A DNA stretch of 64,000 bases from Knoellia koreensis (lineage in GTDB: Bacteria; Actinomycetota; Actinomycetes; Actinomycetales; Dermatophilaceae), in NCBI RefSeq assembly GCF_013041615.1, contig NZ_JABEPQ010000003.1, positions 62,001 through 126,000 on the forward strand, written 5' to 3'. This document shows positions 18,981 to 28,271 of this stretch, piece after piece. Made by a program: the position numbers and the translations under genes. Under the pieces are notes generated by a model, which searched no databases, was not told where the DNA came from, and worked only from the letters and a program-made list of their open reading frames with translations. Position 1 is the stretch's first letter, and each line of letters begins with the position of its first letter.

Positions 18981-19325
18981 TCAGGCGGTGGTGCCCGCCG
19001 TGGCCTCCTCGACCGTGGGGAAGATGTGGAACACCTTGTCCAGTCCGGTGATCTTGAAGACCTTGAGGATGCGGTCCTGGGCGCTGACGATGCGCAGGCT
19101 GCCGTTCTGGCCGCGGACCAGCTTGAGCCGGCCGACGAGGACCCCGAGGCCGGTGCTGTCCATGAACGTCACCTGCTCGAGGTCGACGACGAGGTCGGTG
19201 CGCCCGGCGGCGATTTGCTTGTCCAGCACCTCACGCAGCAGGGGCGCGGTGTAGACGTCGATCTCACCGGCGACGTGCACGACGGTCGACGCGCCGCGCT
19301 CAGTGCTCGAGACCGACAGATCCAC
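18981..19325 (-). CDS. STAS-domain anti-sigma factor antagonist, BldG-like
   Basis: A 114-residue single-domain STAS protein. It closely resembles Streptomyces BldG in length and sequence: [15 protein letters not shown], then [15 protein letters not shown] with the phosphorylatable Ser at residue 57, and [10 protein letters not shown]. Its role would be to bind an RsbW-type kinase in its unphosphorylated form and free a sigma factor. I start it at the GTG at 19325 (AGGAAGGG seven bases upstream), which gives the BldG-like N-terminus; an earlier codon at 19388 would add 21 residues without family support. No anti-sigma or sigma gene is adjacent. It is divergent from the helicase. Confidence 0.9.
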   Translation of the reverse strand: MDLSVSSTERGASTVVHVAGEIDVYTAPLLREVLDKQIAAGRTDLVVDLEQVTFMDSTGLGVLVGRLKLVRGQNGSLRIVSAQDRILKVFKITGLDKVFHIFPTVEEATAGTTA

Positions 19326-19432
19326 GAGGGTGCCCTTCCTTGCTGCGTCACGATGTGCGGGCGCGGATGCCGGGACATTGCTGGACATTGCTGCAGACCA
19401 CGGCGTCAGCGCTCGGCATTACCGTAGCGGCA

Positions 19433-21847
19433 ATGTCCATCCCCAACCCCACCGGTCCCGTCGCCGGGGCGCCGGACGGCGGTCCCGGTGCCGCGTTCGA
19501 CCCGGTGGCGGTGCTCGACGCACTCGCCGCCGCCCAGCCGGGCCGGCTGCGGCACGTGCACGAGGTGCCCGCACGAGAAGCGTCGCTCACGCCGTGGCCG
19601 CAGTGGGTCCACCCGAGCGTGTATGCCGCGTGCACCGGGGCCGGGATCACCTCGCTGTGGTCGCACCAGCGCGAGGTGGCCGACCTCGCGTGGTCCGGTC
19701 GCCATGCGGTGGTGTCGACGGGCACGGCCTCGGGCAAGAGCCTGGGCTACCTCCTCCCCGTTCTCTCCGCGGTGTCCGACGGCCTCGAGGCGCCGACCGG
19801 CCGTGGCGCCACGGCGCTCTACCTGTCCCCCACCAAGGCGCTGGCCGCCGACCAGCTGGCCCGGATCGAGTCCTGGGCGCTGCCGGGCGTGCGCGCGGCC
19901 ACCTACGACGGGGACACCCCGACCGACGAGCGCCGGTGGATCCGCGACCACGCGCAGGTCGTGCTCACCAACCCCGACCTCGTGCACCACTCGCTGCTGC
20001 CGGGTCACGAGCGCTGGGCGCCGTTCCTGCGGGCGCTGCGCTACGTCGTCATCGACGAGTGCCACGTCTACCGCGGGGTCTTCGGGTCGCATCTGGCCGC
20101 GTTGCTGCGGCGGTTGCGGCGGGTCTGCGCCCGATACGGGGCAGCACCGACGTTCGTGCTCGCCTCGGCGACCGTGCGCGACCCGGGCGCCCACGCCGAG
20201 CGCCTCGTGGGTATGCCGGTCACGGCAGTCACGCGCGACGGTTCGCCACGCGAGGCCATGACCTTCGCCCTGTGGGAGCCGGGTGAGCTGCCCGACGGTT
20301 CCGGCCGGCGCAGCGCCACGTCGGAGGCGGCCGACCTGCTGGTCGAGCTGGTCGAGCGACGCGTCCAGAGCGTGGCCTTCGCCCGGTCGCGTGCAGGGGT
20401 CGAGGCGCTGGCGACGAGCGCGCGGCGCGCACTGCGCGAGGTGAGCCCCGCGCTCGAGGCGAGCGTCGCGGCATACCGGGGCGGTTATCTGCCCGAGGAG
20501 AGACGGGCACTCGAACACTCGCTGCGCACCGGCGAGATCGTCGGGCTCGCGGCGACCAACGCGCTCGAGCTCGGGGTCGACGTGACCGGGCTCGACGCCG
20601 TGCTCCTGGCCGGGTGGCCGGGCACACGGGCGTCGCTGTGGCAGCAGGCCGGGCGGGCCGGGCGGGCCGGCACCCGCTCGCTCGCGGTCTTCGTGGCGGC
20701 CGACGACCCGCTCGACACCTACGTGGTGGGACACCCGGAGGTGGTCTTCGGCCAGCCGGTCGAGGCCGCCGTGCTCGACCCCGGCAACCCGTATGTCCTC
20801 GGACCCCACCTCGCCGCGGCGGCGGCCGAGCTGCCGGTGCGCGAGGACGACCTCGAGCTGTTCGGGCCGGGTAGCCGCGGGTTGCTCGATGCCCTTGTGG
20901 CCCAAGGGATCCTGCGACGTCGACCCAACGGAGGCTGGTACTGGGCGCGGTCGGACCGCCCCGGCGACCACCTGTCGCTGCGGGGGATCGGCGAGGTCAT
21001 CGGCATCGTGGAGCGCTCGACGGGGCGGGTGCTCGGCACCATCGACGAGGCGAGCGCCCACACGCAGGTGCACACGGGCGCGGTCCACGTGCACCAGGGC
21101 GAGACGTGGGTCGTGACCGAGCTCGACCTCGAGTCGGCCACGGCCACGGCGGTGCGGGGCGACCCGGGCTGGAGCACGTTCGCACAGTCGGTGAGCGCGT
21201 TCGACATCGTGGGGGCGCAGCGGTCCCGGCGGTTCGGGGAGGTCGAGCTGTCGTTCGGGTCGGTGAAGGTGCACACGCAGGTGACGTCGTTCCTGCGCCG
21301 CCTGCCCGGTGGCGAGGTGCTCGGCACGCACCCGCTGGACCTGCCCCCACGGACCCTGGCCACCAAGGCCGTCTGGTGGACCGTTCCCGAGCAGTGGCTG
21401 ACGGACATCGGGGTGGCCGAGGCGGACGTGCCCGGCGCGCTCCACGCTGCCGAGCATGCCGCGATCGGCATGCTGCCCCTCGTCGCGACGGCCGACCGGT
21501 GGGACATCGGCGGGGTGTCGACGGCACTGCACCCCGACACCGGGCTGCCGACGGTCATGGTCTACGACGGGCACCCGGGCGGGGCGGGTTTCGCCGAGCG
21601 CGGCTACGAACGCATCGGTGAGTGGCTGTCCGCCACGCTCGACACCGTGCGGCGCTGCCGCTGCGACGACGGCTGCCCTGCGTGCGTGCAGTCGCCCAAG
21701 TGCGGCAACGGCAACGAACCGCTGGACAAGCACGCGGCAGCGGCCGTGCTGCACCGGCTCGTGACCCAGCTGCCGAGGTCTGAAGACGGTGCCGCGCGTG
21801 GTGCGGAACACGGGGGCGAAAGCCGCGAAACGGGCGAGGTCGCCTAG
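19433..21847 (+). CDS. DEAD/DEAH helicase with DUF1998 zinc module (MrfA/YprA type)
   Basis: An 804-residue superfamily 2 helicase. Motif I is STGTASGKS (about 95-103), motif II is DECH (about 208-211), SAT is within LASATVRDP, and the second RecA domain ends in QQAGRAGRAG. The C-terminus has the four-Cys cluster CRCDDGCPACVQSPKC of the DUF1998/MZB module found in Bacillus MrfA, a mitomycin-repair helicase. In M. tuberculosis the relative Rv3649 also lies beside the Tad genes. The ATG at 19433 is preferred because upstream codons fall in the divergent STAS promoter region. Confidence 0.92.
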   Translation: MSIPNPTGPVAGAPDGGPGAAFDPVAVLDALAAAQPGRLRHVHEVPAREASLTPWPQWVHPSVYAACTGAGITSLWSHQREVADLAWSGRHAVVSTGTASGKSLGYLLPVLSAVSDGLEAPTGRGATALYLSPTKALAADQLARIESWALPGVRAATYDGDTPTDERRWIRDHAQVVLTNPDLVHHSLLPGHERWAPFLRALRYVVIDECHVYRGVFGSHLAALLRRLRRVCARYGAAPTFVLASATVRDPGAHAERLVGMPVTAVTRDGSPREAMTFALWEPGELPDGSGRRSATSEAADLLVELVERRVQSVAFARSRAGVEALATSARRALREVSPALEASVAAYRGGYLPEERRALEHSLRTGEIVGLAATNALELGVDVTGLDAVLLAGWPGTRASLWQQAGRAGRAGTRSLAVFVAADDPLDTYVVGHPEVVFGQPVEAAVLDPGNPYVLGPHLAAAAAELPVREDDLELFGPGSRGLLDALVAQGILRRRPNGGWYWARSDRPGDHLSLRGIGEVIGIVERSTGRVLGTIDEASAHTQVHTGAVHVHQGETWVVTELDLESATATAVRGDPGWSTFAQSVSAFDIVGAQRSRRFGEVELSFGSVKVHTQVTSFLRRLPGGEVLGTHPLDLPPRTLATKAVWWTVPEQWLTDIGVAEADVPGALHAAEHAAIGMLPLVATADRWDIGGVSTALHPDTGLPTVMVYDGHPGGAGFAERGYERIGEWLSATLDTVRRCRCDDGCPACVQSPKCGNGNEPLDKHAAAAVLHRLVTQLPRSEDGAARGAEHGGESRETGEVA

Positions 21848-21908
21848 GCGCGACTAGGGTCGGAGGGCAAGGCGCACACGGCGCCCCCTCACTTGGGAGG
21901 TCTTCCTC

Positions 21909-22907
21909 GTGATCGTGCTCGGACTCATCCTGGTGGTCGTGGCCATCGCAGCCGGCGTGCTGCTGTTCCTCGCCACCCAGTCCATCACCACGTCCACGCC
22001 CCTCGAGACGTCGATGGTCGACATCGGTCTCACCCCACTCGGCTTCCTCATCGCCGGTGCTGCGGTGATGCTGCTGCTCTGGCTCGGTCTGGCCCTGCTG
22101 CGCGGCAGCGCCAAGCGCCGCGCCCGGCCCCGCCGCGAGGCCAAGGAGGCACAGCGCCAGGCCGAGTTCGAGGAGAACATCAGGGCCGACGAGCGGGCCC
22201 GCGCCGACGAGACGCACCAGCAGGCCATCGCCGACCGCGACCGCGTGCGGGACGAGGAGTTCGAGTCGCGCTGGCAGGAGCGCGAGCGTGAGCGCGAGAA
22301 CGAGTGGCGCGCCAAGGAAGACGAGTGGAAGACGCGCCTCGCCGATGACGAGAAGCGGATCCGCGCCGACGAGCGCAGCGTCGTCGAGCGTGAGCAGCGC
22401 GAGCACGCCGAGCGGCTGCGCACCCAGCAGGTGCAGGACGACTCGCAGCCGGGGCGTCAGGCCGACGCCGCGGTGGCTGGCGGGGCCGGCGCGGCAGCAG
22501 GCGTGGCCGGTTCCCACGCGGGCAGCTCCGAGCCCTACGACCGCACCCAGGACGAGTTCAGCGACACCACCCGGCAGCGGCAGGGTGCGGGGTACGACTC
22601 GGGCCAGGAGACCGGCCGAGACTCTGGGCAGTACGCGGGCGCCCACGAGGGCCACGCGACGACCGACCAGGGCTACGACCAGCGCGGCGACGCGACCGGG
22701 GACGGCTACCGGGGCGACGCGACCGCGAGCAACCAGGGCTACGACCAGCGCGGCGACGGCTACGACCAGCGTGGCGACGCGACCGGCGACGGCACGCACG
22801 CCGACCAGCGCGGCGATGGCCAGCCCGGTGATGGCAACACCGACGAGCGCGGCGACCGCGAGCAGTCCGGTTTCCGCACCGTCGCCGACAAGCTCATGGG
22901 TCGCTAG
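21909..22907 (+). CDS. Membrane-anchored coiled-coil protein with RGD-rich repeat tail
   Basis: A 332-residue protein I cannot assign to a characterised family. Two hydrophobic segments (about 2-22 and 40-66) are followed by a highly charged, Arg/Glu-rich helix (about 68-178) likely to form a coiled coil, then a low-complexity tail with repeats of GYDQRGDATGDG. The tail has six RGD tripeptides between about residues 258 and 322. The GTG start at 21909 follows GGGAGG. It ends 14 nt inside the converging TadE-like gene. The tail sequence is unusual; whether it lies inside or outside the cell cannot be told. Confidence 0.8.
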   Translation: MIVLGLILVVVAIAAGVLLFLATQSITTSTPLETSMVDIGLTPLGFLIAGAAVMLLLWLGLALLRGSAKRRARPRREAKEAQRQAEFEENIRADERARADETHQQAIADRDRVRDEEFESRWQERERERENEWRAKEDEWKTRLADDEKRIRADERSVVEREQREHAERLRTQQVQDDSQPGRQADAAVAGGAGAAAGVAGSHAGSSEPYDRTQDEFSDTTRQRQGAGYDSGQETGRDSGQYAGAHEGHATTDQGYDQRGDATGDGYRGDATASNQGYDQRGDGYDQRGDATGDGTHADQRGDGQPGDGNTDERGDREQSGFRTVADKLMGR

Positions 22908-23301
22908 GCCCAGCCCGGGCCCGAGCCACCGCACCACCACCGCTCCCCAGGAGCGGCACCCGCACCGGCACCGTCGTCGTCACGATGACGGTGCCGAGTG
23001 CGTTCGCGCTACAGTCCGTCAGCACACCACCGTTGCGCCGCGCCAGGTCCGCCGACCGCGCGCAGGCCGAGGCCGGGCTCGCGCCTTGCGCCCATGAGCT
23101 CGCACCCGCCAGGGCCGCCAGGTCTGCGGCCGCCCGTGACCGGTGCATCGCCGACACGACCGCGGTCAGGGTGAGCCCACCCCAGGTGAGGACGAGCAGC
23201 ACCGCGACGGCCGCGGTGACCAGCACGGTGGCGGACCCCCGCTCCCTGCGCGAGTTGCTCCGCCTGCGCCGCAGACTCCGAGGACGACAGCCGTAGCTCA
23301 T
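22894..23301 (-). CDS. TadE/TadG-like pseudopilin, Rv3654c type
   Basis: A 135-residue protein of the kind encoded at the end of actinobacterial Tad loci. It has a basic leader, then RGSATVLVTAAVAVLLVLTW, a helix that fits the pseudopilin-like N-terminus, and a Cys/Ala-rich exported part (ADLAALAGASSWAQG) resembling helicase/secretion neighbourhood TadE-like proteins. The ATG overlaps the tadE stop (ATGA). The stop overlaps the converging gene by 14 nt. Probably a minor pilin or secreted factor. Confidence 0.78.
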   Translation of the reverse strand: MSYGCRPRSLRRRRSNSRRERGSATVLVTAAVAVLLVLTWGGLTLTAVVSAMHRSRAAADLAALAGASSWAQGASPASACARSADLARRNGGVLTDCSANALGTVIVTTTVPVRVPLLGSGGGAVARARAGPSDP

Positions 23302-23666
23302 GGCTGCGCGGCCTGGCCCGAGGCGTCGAGCTCGACCTGCGCGACCGCGCGACCACGGGGGACCGCCCGCTCCCCCAGCCACCGCAAGGCGGGGGCTGGT
23401 GAACCTCGCACCTCGACCTCGACCAGCTCCATTCCTCGTCGGATGTCGATGCCTGCGCCCGGTGGAGCGAGCCGACCCCCGACCATCCGGGCCGCACTGG
23501 TGTCGTCACCGCGGGCGACCGCCCGGGCAGCGGCACGGGCGGCATCGACGCACCGGACCTGGTCGAGCACCGTCATGACGGCCGACAGGGACAACACCAG
23601 CACCAGGGCCACGGCTGGGATGGCGACCGCGAACTCCGCGGTCGCCATCCCACGGTCACGTCTCAC
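23298..23666 (-). CDS. TadE-like minor pseudopilin
   Basis: A 122-residue TadE-family protein. The leader MRRDRG is followed by MATAEFAVAIPAVALVLVL, the prepilin-peptidase cleavage site with Glu+5-type residue and the N-terminal hydrophobic helix. The start is a GTG overlapping the stop of the DUF4244 gene. TadE acts as a priming minor pilin in Flp/Tad pili. It is the second gene of a three-gene unit. Confidence 0.85.
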   Translation of the reverse strand: MRRDRGMATAEFAVAIPAVALVLVLSLSAVMTVLDQVRCVDAARAAARAVARGDDTSAARMVGGRLAPPGAGIDIRRGMELVEVEVRGSPAPALRWLGERAVPRGRAVAQVELDASGQAAQP

Positions 23667-23857
23667 CCCGCGGTGCCGAGCGCCGTGGTGATGATCGACG
23701 CGAGCGCCGACTTCACCCCACCGGACCGGACCACGGCGAGCAGCACCGCGGCGAACGCGCACGCCGCGAGCGTGCCCACGGCATACTCCGCAGTCGTCAT
23801 GCCCCGCTCGCAGCCGTGCCTCACGCCGCGCGTAAACCGTCGCATCGTCTTGACCAT
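23663..23857 (-). CDS. DUF4244 Flp-type pilin
   Basis: A 64-residue small pilin. The basic leader (MVKTMRRFTRGVRHGCERG) precedes MTTAEYAVGTLAACAFAAVLL, a class IVb-like cleavage and assembly motif with the Glu and Tyr of Flp pilins. It is the likely major pilin of the Tad system in the window. The ATG at 23857 has GGAGGTGACGGC upstream. It is the first gene of the second Tad unit; DnaA-box-like elements lie 84-123 bp upstream. Confidence 0.85.
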   Translation of the reverse strand: MVKTMRRFTRGVRHGCERGMTTAEYAVGTLAACAFAAVLLAVVRSGGVKSALASIITTALGTAG

Positions 23858-23940
23858 GCCGTCACCTCCCGTGCAGGACCTTCCTGCGCGAGACCAGCGA
23901 ATCGCGTTCAACACCAAGGCATCCAGCCCGCCACCACAGC

Positions 23941-23980
23941 CTGTGGACAACCCCTCCGGTCGGGGCGGCTGTGGACGAAC
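23941..23980 (-). promoter_or_regulatory. Pair of DnaA-box-like elements before the DUF4244 gene
   Basis: On the plus strand CTGTGGACAAC (23941-23951) and CTGTGGACGAAC (23969-23980) begin 28 bp apart. Read with the genes, the proximal one is GTTGTCCACAG, containing the actinobacterial DnaA box TTGTCCACA. An equivalent pair stands before the other Tad unit at 29082-29121. A role as operator is an inference. Confidence 0.5.
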
Positions 23981-23990
23981 GGCGGTACGG

Positions 23991-25001
23991 TCAGGCCGGT
24001 TCGTACCAGGCGGGCAGCTCCGACGGCTGGAGTGCGGTGTCGTCGCCGGGGCGCGTGAGCGTCAGGACGGCCCGCACGATCGTGGGTGACGACTCGAGGT
24101 CGTCGGAGATCGCTGCCAGCCGGGCCGCGACGTCGGACTCGATGGCGTCGCCGACGAGGTCGACGGCGACGACCACGTACATCTGGTCGGCGCCCACCCA
24201 CTCCATGCGCAGGTAGCTCACCCGCTCGACGTCGCGGTGGTCGAGGATCGCCTGCAGGACGCGGTTGCGGGCCAGCGGGGTCACCGCCTCGCCGGTGAGG
24301 AAGTCCATGTTGCGGCCGATGAGGAACAGGGCCACCGCGGCGAGGATGACGCCGACGACGATCGAGCCGATGGCGTCCCACATCGGGTTGCCGGTGGCCT
24401 GGTGCAGGCCGATCCCGAGCGCCGCGACGATGATGCCGATGAGGGCGGAGAGGTCCTCGGCGAAGACCGCACGCAACATCGGGTTCGACGTCAGCTTGAT
24501 GTAGCGCAAGGGGCGCAGCCGGCGCTCGACGGCTGCGGCCCGCGCCTGCCGGGTCGCCTGGAGGAACGAGATGCCCTCAAGCACGAACGACACGGCCAGC
24601 ACGGCATACGCCCAGACGTAGTTGGGTGTCTCGGTCTCCTGCGCGGACAGCGAGGTGATGCCGTGCCAGATCGACACGGCGGCCCCGACGGTGAAGAGTC
24701 CGAAGGCGGCGAACATCGACCAGATGTAGCCGGCCCGTCCGTAGCCGAGGGCGCGCTCGTCGTCCGGCGGCCGCGCGCTGCGGCGGGCACCGATGAGCAG
24801 GAACACCTCGTTGCCAGTGTCGGCCCACGAGTGCGCGGCCTCGGCGGTCATCGATGCCGAGCCGGTCACGAACGCGGCGATGCTCTTGGCGACGGCGATG
24901 AGCAGGTTGGCCGAGAAGGCGACGATGACGGTGAGCAGGCTCTCGCCTCCGGCGTTGCTCTCGTCGCCGGCGGCAGGTGCGGTCTGGTCAGCGGCGGCCA
25001 C
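23991..25001 (-). CDS. Cation diffusion facilitator transporter
   Basis: A 336-residue CDF efflux protein with six helices. Helix 2 carries [13 protein letters not shown] with the HxxxD metal pair; helix 5 carries [10 protein letters not shown], where Glu-Asp replaces the usual His, as in the ZnT9-like branch. The cytoplasmic ferredoxin-like domain follows (about 240-325). Likely substrates are Zn2+, Fe2+ or similar. The start is a GTG at 25001. With the next gene upstream it interrupts the Tad locus, which is contiguous in most actinobacteria. Confidence 0.88.
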   Translation of the reverse strand: MAAADQTAPAAGDESNAGGESLLTVIVAFSANLLIAVAKSIAAFVTGSASMTAEAAHSWADTGNEVFLLIGARRSARPPDDERALGYGRAGYIWSMFAAFGLFTVGAAVSIWHGITSLSAQETETPNYVWAYAVLAVSFVLEGISFLQATRQARAAAVERRLRPLRYIKLTSNPMLRAVFAEDLSALIGIIVAALGIGLHQATGNPMWDAIGSIVVGVILAAVALFLIGRNMDFLTGEAVTPLARNRVLQAILDHRDVERVSYLRMEWVGADQMYVVVAVDLVGDAIESDVAARLAAISDDLESSPTIVRAVLTLTRPGDDTALQPSELPAWYEPA

Positions 25002-25042
25002 AGGCGAAGACTAGTCGCGGCGAGGCGGCTCGGCCCGCCGGC

Positions 25043-25675
25043 TCAGGCCCGGGTGAAGACGCCCGCCACGAGGTTGATGGTGGCCGCCAGGATGACGGTG
25101 CCGAAGACCCACGAGAGCAGGCAGTGGCGCAGCACCACGGCGCGGATCGCCGTGCTCGACACGTTGGTGTCGGACACCTGGTAGGTCATGCCGAGGTTGT
25201 AGCTGAAGTAGAAGAAGTCGCGGTAGGCCGGCCGCTCGTGGGGGTCGTTGAAGTCGATGCCACCCACCGGGTCGATGTAGTAGAGGTGGGCGTACCGGGC
25301 GGCATACATCAGCTGGAGCATCGCCCAGTTGAGGAATACGCCGATCAGGCCGATCGCGGCGGCGGCGACCCTGGCCACGCTGCCGCCCATGACCTGCAGC
25401 AGGATGATGCCGGCGAGGCTGCCGATGGCCACGCCGATCACGAGCACCTCTTCGAACTGGGGGCGAAAGTCCTCCCGGTTGGATCGCGACCGGGTGGCCT
25501 CGGCGTCCATGGGCCACAGCACCCAGACCCCGCCGAACACGAACATGGCGGGCAGGACCGCGAGTCCGCACAACAGGCCCAGGGGGACGCTGGTCGTGAG
25601 TCCGACGACGGCGCCCACGAGGACGGCGACCGCGATGGAGACCGCAAGGCGGATCTGCGCGGACCACGCCACCAT
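25043..25675 (-). CDS. DUF1345 integral membrane protein
   Basis: A 210-residue protein with about five hydrophobic segments. [17 protein letters not shown] near the C-terminal half and the final hydrophobic segment are the recognisable DUF1345 features. No function is known for the family. The ATG at 25675 has GGGAGC five to six bases upstream; an upstream extension of 24 residues has no support. It lies 41 bp before the CDF gene in the same direction, so they may form one unit inserted between tadC and the pilin genes. Confidence 0.85.
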   Translation of the reverse strand: MVAWSAQIRLAVSIAVAVLVGAVVGLTTSVPLGLLCGLAVLPAMFVFGGVWVLWPMDAEATRSRSNREDFRPQFEEVLVIGVAIGSLAGIILLQVMGGSVARVAAAAIGLIGVFLNWAMLQLMYAARYAHLYYIDPVGGIDFNDPHERPAYRDFFYFSYNLGMTYQVSDTNVSSTAIRAVVLRHCLLSWVFGTVILAATINLVAGVFTRA

Positions 25676-25756
25676 GCCGAGCTCCCGTCGTTGCCGTGTG
25701 CGGCACACGTTAGGGCACCGGAACGCCGGACTCGGCGCAAGCCACACGGGCGACGG

Positions 25757-26413
25757 TCAGCCCTTCGCCAGCACGTCGCCGGCGAGCGCGAGCACCACCG
25801 GGATGACGGCCGTGCAGGCGAAGGCCGGGAGGAAACCCAGTCCCAACGGCAGGACGAGCAGCACCCCCGCCCTTGCCGCTCGACGGCTGCGGTCGGCCTC
25901 GTGCTGCTCGCGAACCCGGCGCGCTGCCGCCTCCAGCAGCGACGACGGTGACGCCCCGGTTTCGGCCGCCATGGTGAAGGCCAGCGCCGCCGGCCGCCAG
26001 ACATCCCCGAGCCCGGCCCACGCATCGACTGCCGACGCGCCCCACGCCAGCGCCGCTACGACCTGCGACAGGTCACGGCGCACGGCACCCGACGACGACT
26101 CGGCCACCCGGCTCACCGACTCGGTCACCGACGCCCCCGAACGAAGCGCCAGCACGAGCAACACCAGTGCATCCGCCACGGCCTGGGCCGACGGCGCCGG
26201 ACCGCCGTCGCGCATCGCGACCGGCCCCAGGTGTGCGTCTGCGTTGGCGGGGCGCCCGCTCGGTCCCGCCCAGGGGGCACCGGCCGGGTCGCGCCCGGCT
26301 GGAATGCGCCCGGCCGGAATGCGCCCGGCTGGGATGCGCCGGAGTCGGCGGGGCCACAGCAGGACCGCGGCGGCGACCGACACCAACACCACCCACCCAG
26401 CCACGCCGGTCAC
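25757..26413 (-). CDS. tadC: TadC-like type II secretion F-domain protein
   Basis: A 218-residue inner-membrane protein of the GspF/TadC family that forms the Tad assembly platform with TadB. A first hydrophobic segment (about 5-20) is followed by a polar linker holding a short tandem repeat (RIPAG three times), a GspF-like helical region (LALRSGASVTESVSRVA), and two C-terminal helices. It starts with GTG at 26413, 10 bp after tadB. Confidence 0.85.
   Translation of the reverse strand: MTGVAGWVVLVSVAAAVLLWPRRLRRIPAGRIPAGRIPAGRDPAGAPWAGPSGRPANADAHLGPVAMRDGGPAPSAQAVADALVLLVLALRSGASVTESVSRVAESSSGAVRRDLSQVVAALAWGASAVDAWAGLGDVWRPAALAFTMAAETGASPSSLLEAAARRVREQHEADRSRRAARAGVLLVLPLGLGFLPAFACTAVIPVVLALAGDVLAKG
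26286..26345. repeat. 15-bp tandem repeat inside tadC
   Basis: Four consecutive 15-bp units based on GGAATGCGCCCGGCT (26286, 26301, 26316, 26331); the outer two are diverged. They encode the RIPAG repeats on the minus strand, in the linker after the first membrane segment. A multiple of three keeps the frame, so copy number could vary without loss of TadC. Confidence 0.8.
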
Positions 26414-26423
26414 GGCTGCACGC

Positions 26424-27089
26424 TCATGCCGCGCCGCGCAGGATCCGGCGGCTCCACCACAGCGCGAACCCGGCCAGCACCAGCCCGGTGACCAGGCTCA
26501 GGGCGGCTGCCGGCGTGCCGAGGTACAGCTCGCGTACCCCGATGCCGCAGGCCAGCCCGACCAGTGGTCCGGACAGGGGCAGCAGGCACAGCACCGCCAT
26601 GGACGCCCGCGGACCAGCCACCGCCGCCGCCAGCCGTTCGCGGGACCGGCGCCGCGCCTCGAGCACGGCGACGGCGCTGTCGAGGGCATCGGCGAGGGGC
26701 GCGCCGGTGCGTTCGCTGAGACCCCAGGCCTGCCCCACGAAGGACAGCTCGGCGCTGCCGAGGCGCTCGCTCCAGCGTGACCACACCGGCGCCAGCGGCG
26801 CTCCAGCCAGGGCCTGCTCGACGAGCTCGGCCAGCAGCGCACCCCAGGCGCCGTCGCGCACCGTGGTCCTGGCGGCCTGCAGCGCCCGGCCCGGCGGCAC
26901 CCCGGCGCGCACCGGTGCGCTCACCAGGGACAGCACATGGACCAGGGCCGCATCCTGCGCACTCCGTCGGCGCCCGGACCACGCGGGGACCCGGCTCTGG
27001 AGACCGTCCGTATGCGCCGGCCAGCCCGCGGGCGCCCGCGGCCACAGCAGCACCGCGAGCGCGACACCCAGCAACAGCACCGTCAGCAT
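26424..27089 (-). CDS. tadB: TadB-like type II secretion F-domain protein
   Basis: A 221-residue partner of TadC. A hydrophobic N-terminus (MLTVLLLGVALAVLLW), a cytoplasmic GspF-type helical domain (SLVSAPVRAGVPPGRALQAA; ALDSAVAVLEARRRSRE) and two C-terminal helices. The ATG at 27089 overlaps the end of the ATPase gene by 7 nt, which I prefer to an in-frame codon 20 residues earlier. Confidence 0.85.
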   Translation of the reverse strand: MLTVLLLGVALAVLLWPRAPAGWPAHTDGLQSRVPAWSGRRRSAQDAALVHVLSLVSAPVRAGVPPGRALQAARTTVRDGAWGALLAELVEQALAGAPLAPVWSRWSERLGSAELSFVGQAWGLSERTGAPLADALDSAVAVLEARRRSRERLAAAVAGPRASMAVLCLLPLSGPLVGLACGIGVRELYLGTPAAALSLVTGLVLAGFALWWSRRILRGAA

Positions 27090-28240
27090 GCCGGCGCACC
27101 CGTCAACTGCCCGTGCTCGAGCCCCAGCAGCTTGCTCAGGGAGTCCCACCCCGGACCGGTCCGGCCGGTGCGGCAGTCGAGCGCCAGCTCCGCCGCAGGT
27201 TCCCCACCCGAGCGGGTCGACAGCACCGAGACCGAGGCCGCGCGGCGCCGGCCAGGCACCCGTTCGACGTGCACCACGACCCGCACCGCACTGGCGAGCT
27301 GGGCGCGCACGGCCTCACGCGGCATACCGGCCAGCGCGCCGAGCGCCTCGAACCGCACGGGGACATCGGTCGCAGCATTGGCGTGGATCGTGCCCGCGCC
27401 GCCCTCGTGACCGGTGTTGAGGGCGGCGAGCATCTCGCGCACCTCCGCCCCGCGCACCTCGCCGACGACGAGGCGGTCGGGACGCATCCGCAGGGCCTGG
27501 CGCACCAGGTCGACCAGACCGACGGCACCCTGCCCCTCGACGTTGGCCCCGCGCCCCTGCAACCGCACGACGTGCGGGTGCACCACGACGAGCTCGCGCA
27601 CGTCCTCGACGAGGACGAGGCGTTCGGCCCGCGACACCTCGGCCAACATGGCCGCGAGCAACGTCGTCTTGCCGCACCCCGTGCCACCGGAGACCACGAA
27701 CGACTGCCGTGCCCGCACGAGAGCGCGCAGCACCTCCTCGGTGTGGGCGTCGACCATCCCGACCCGGCGCAGTGCCGCCAGCCCGTCGGCCCGCACCCGC
27801 GGGATGCGCAGGCTCACGTGGGCACCGTCATCGACCAGCGGCGGCAGGATGGCGTGCAACCGCACGCCGCCGGGCAGAAGTCCGTCGACCCATGGCTGGC
27901 TCTCGTCGAGCCGGCGTCCCGCGAGGCCCGCGAGCCGCACCGCCAGCCGGCGGGCCGCATCGACGCCCTCGAGCCGCAGGCCCGCGTCGACCACTCCGTC
28001 GCCGCGGTCGACCCACACCGAGGCGTCACCGTTGACGAGCACGTCGGTCACGGAGTCGTCGGCGACCAGCGACTCCAACGGGCCGAAACCCAGCACCTCC
28101 GCGGCCAGCCGGTGGCGCGCCTCGTCGACACCACCGGTGCCGAGCACCGCCACGTCGGCCCGGGCGGCGTCCGCGACGCCACGCCGGTCCGGCAACCGTC
28201 CCTGCCTGATCTGCGCATCGATGACCGCCTCCCGCCTCAT
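27083..28240 (-). CDS. cpaF: TadA/CpaF secretion ATPase
   Basis: A 385-residue hexameric ATPase that powers pilus assembly. N-terminal region to about 150; Walker A is GGTGCGKTT (about 184-192), an Asp box lies in LVLVEDVRELVVVH, Walker B is RPDRLVVGEVRG, and the His box region includes TGHEGGAGTIHAN. The ATG at 28240 is 31 bp after the TadZ-like gene. Only one such ATPase is seen in the window, so it must serve both halves of the split locus. Confidence 0.93.
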   Translation of the reverse strand: MRREAVIDAQIRQGRLPDRRGVADAARADVAVLGTGGVDEARHRLAAEVLGFGPLESLVADDSVTDVLVNGDASVWVDRGDGVVDAGLRLEGVDAARRLAVRLAGLAGRRLDESQPWVDGLLPGGVRLHAILPPLVDDGAHVSLRIPRVRADGLAALRRVGMVDAHTEEVLRALVRARQSFVVSGGTGCGKTTLLAAMLAEVSRAERLVLVEDVRELVVVHPHVVRLQGRGANVEGQGAVGLVDLVRQALRMRPDRLVVGEVRGAEVREMLAALNTGHEGGAGTIHANAATDVPVRFEALGALAGMPREAVRAQLASAVRVVVHVERVPGRRRAASVSVLSTRSGGEPAAELALDCRTGRTGPGWDSLSKLLGLEHGQLTGAPAC

Positions 28241-28271
28241 CGCCCCTCACCCCTCATGGCGTGTCACTCCG

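Noticed and set aside
15268-19254. Very long open frame (over 1300 codons) on the plus strand opposite methyltransferase, AIM24 and hppA
   Set aside because: It is a shadow of minus-strand genes with clear families; the peptide is rich in Arg, Asp and Val with no recognisable domain, as expected in GC-rich DNA.
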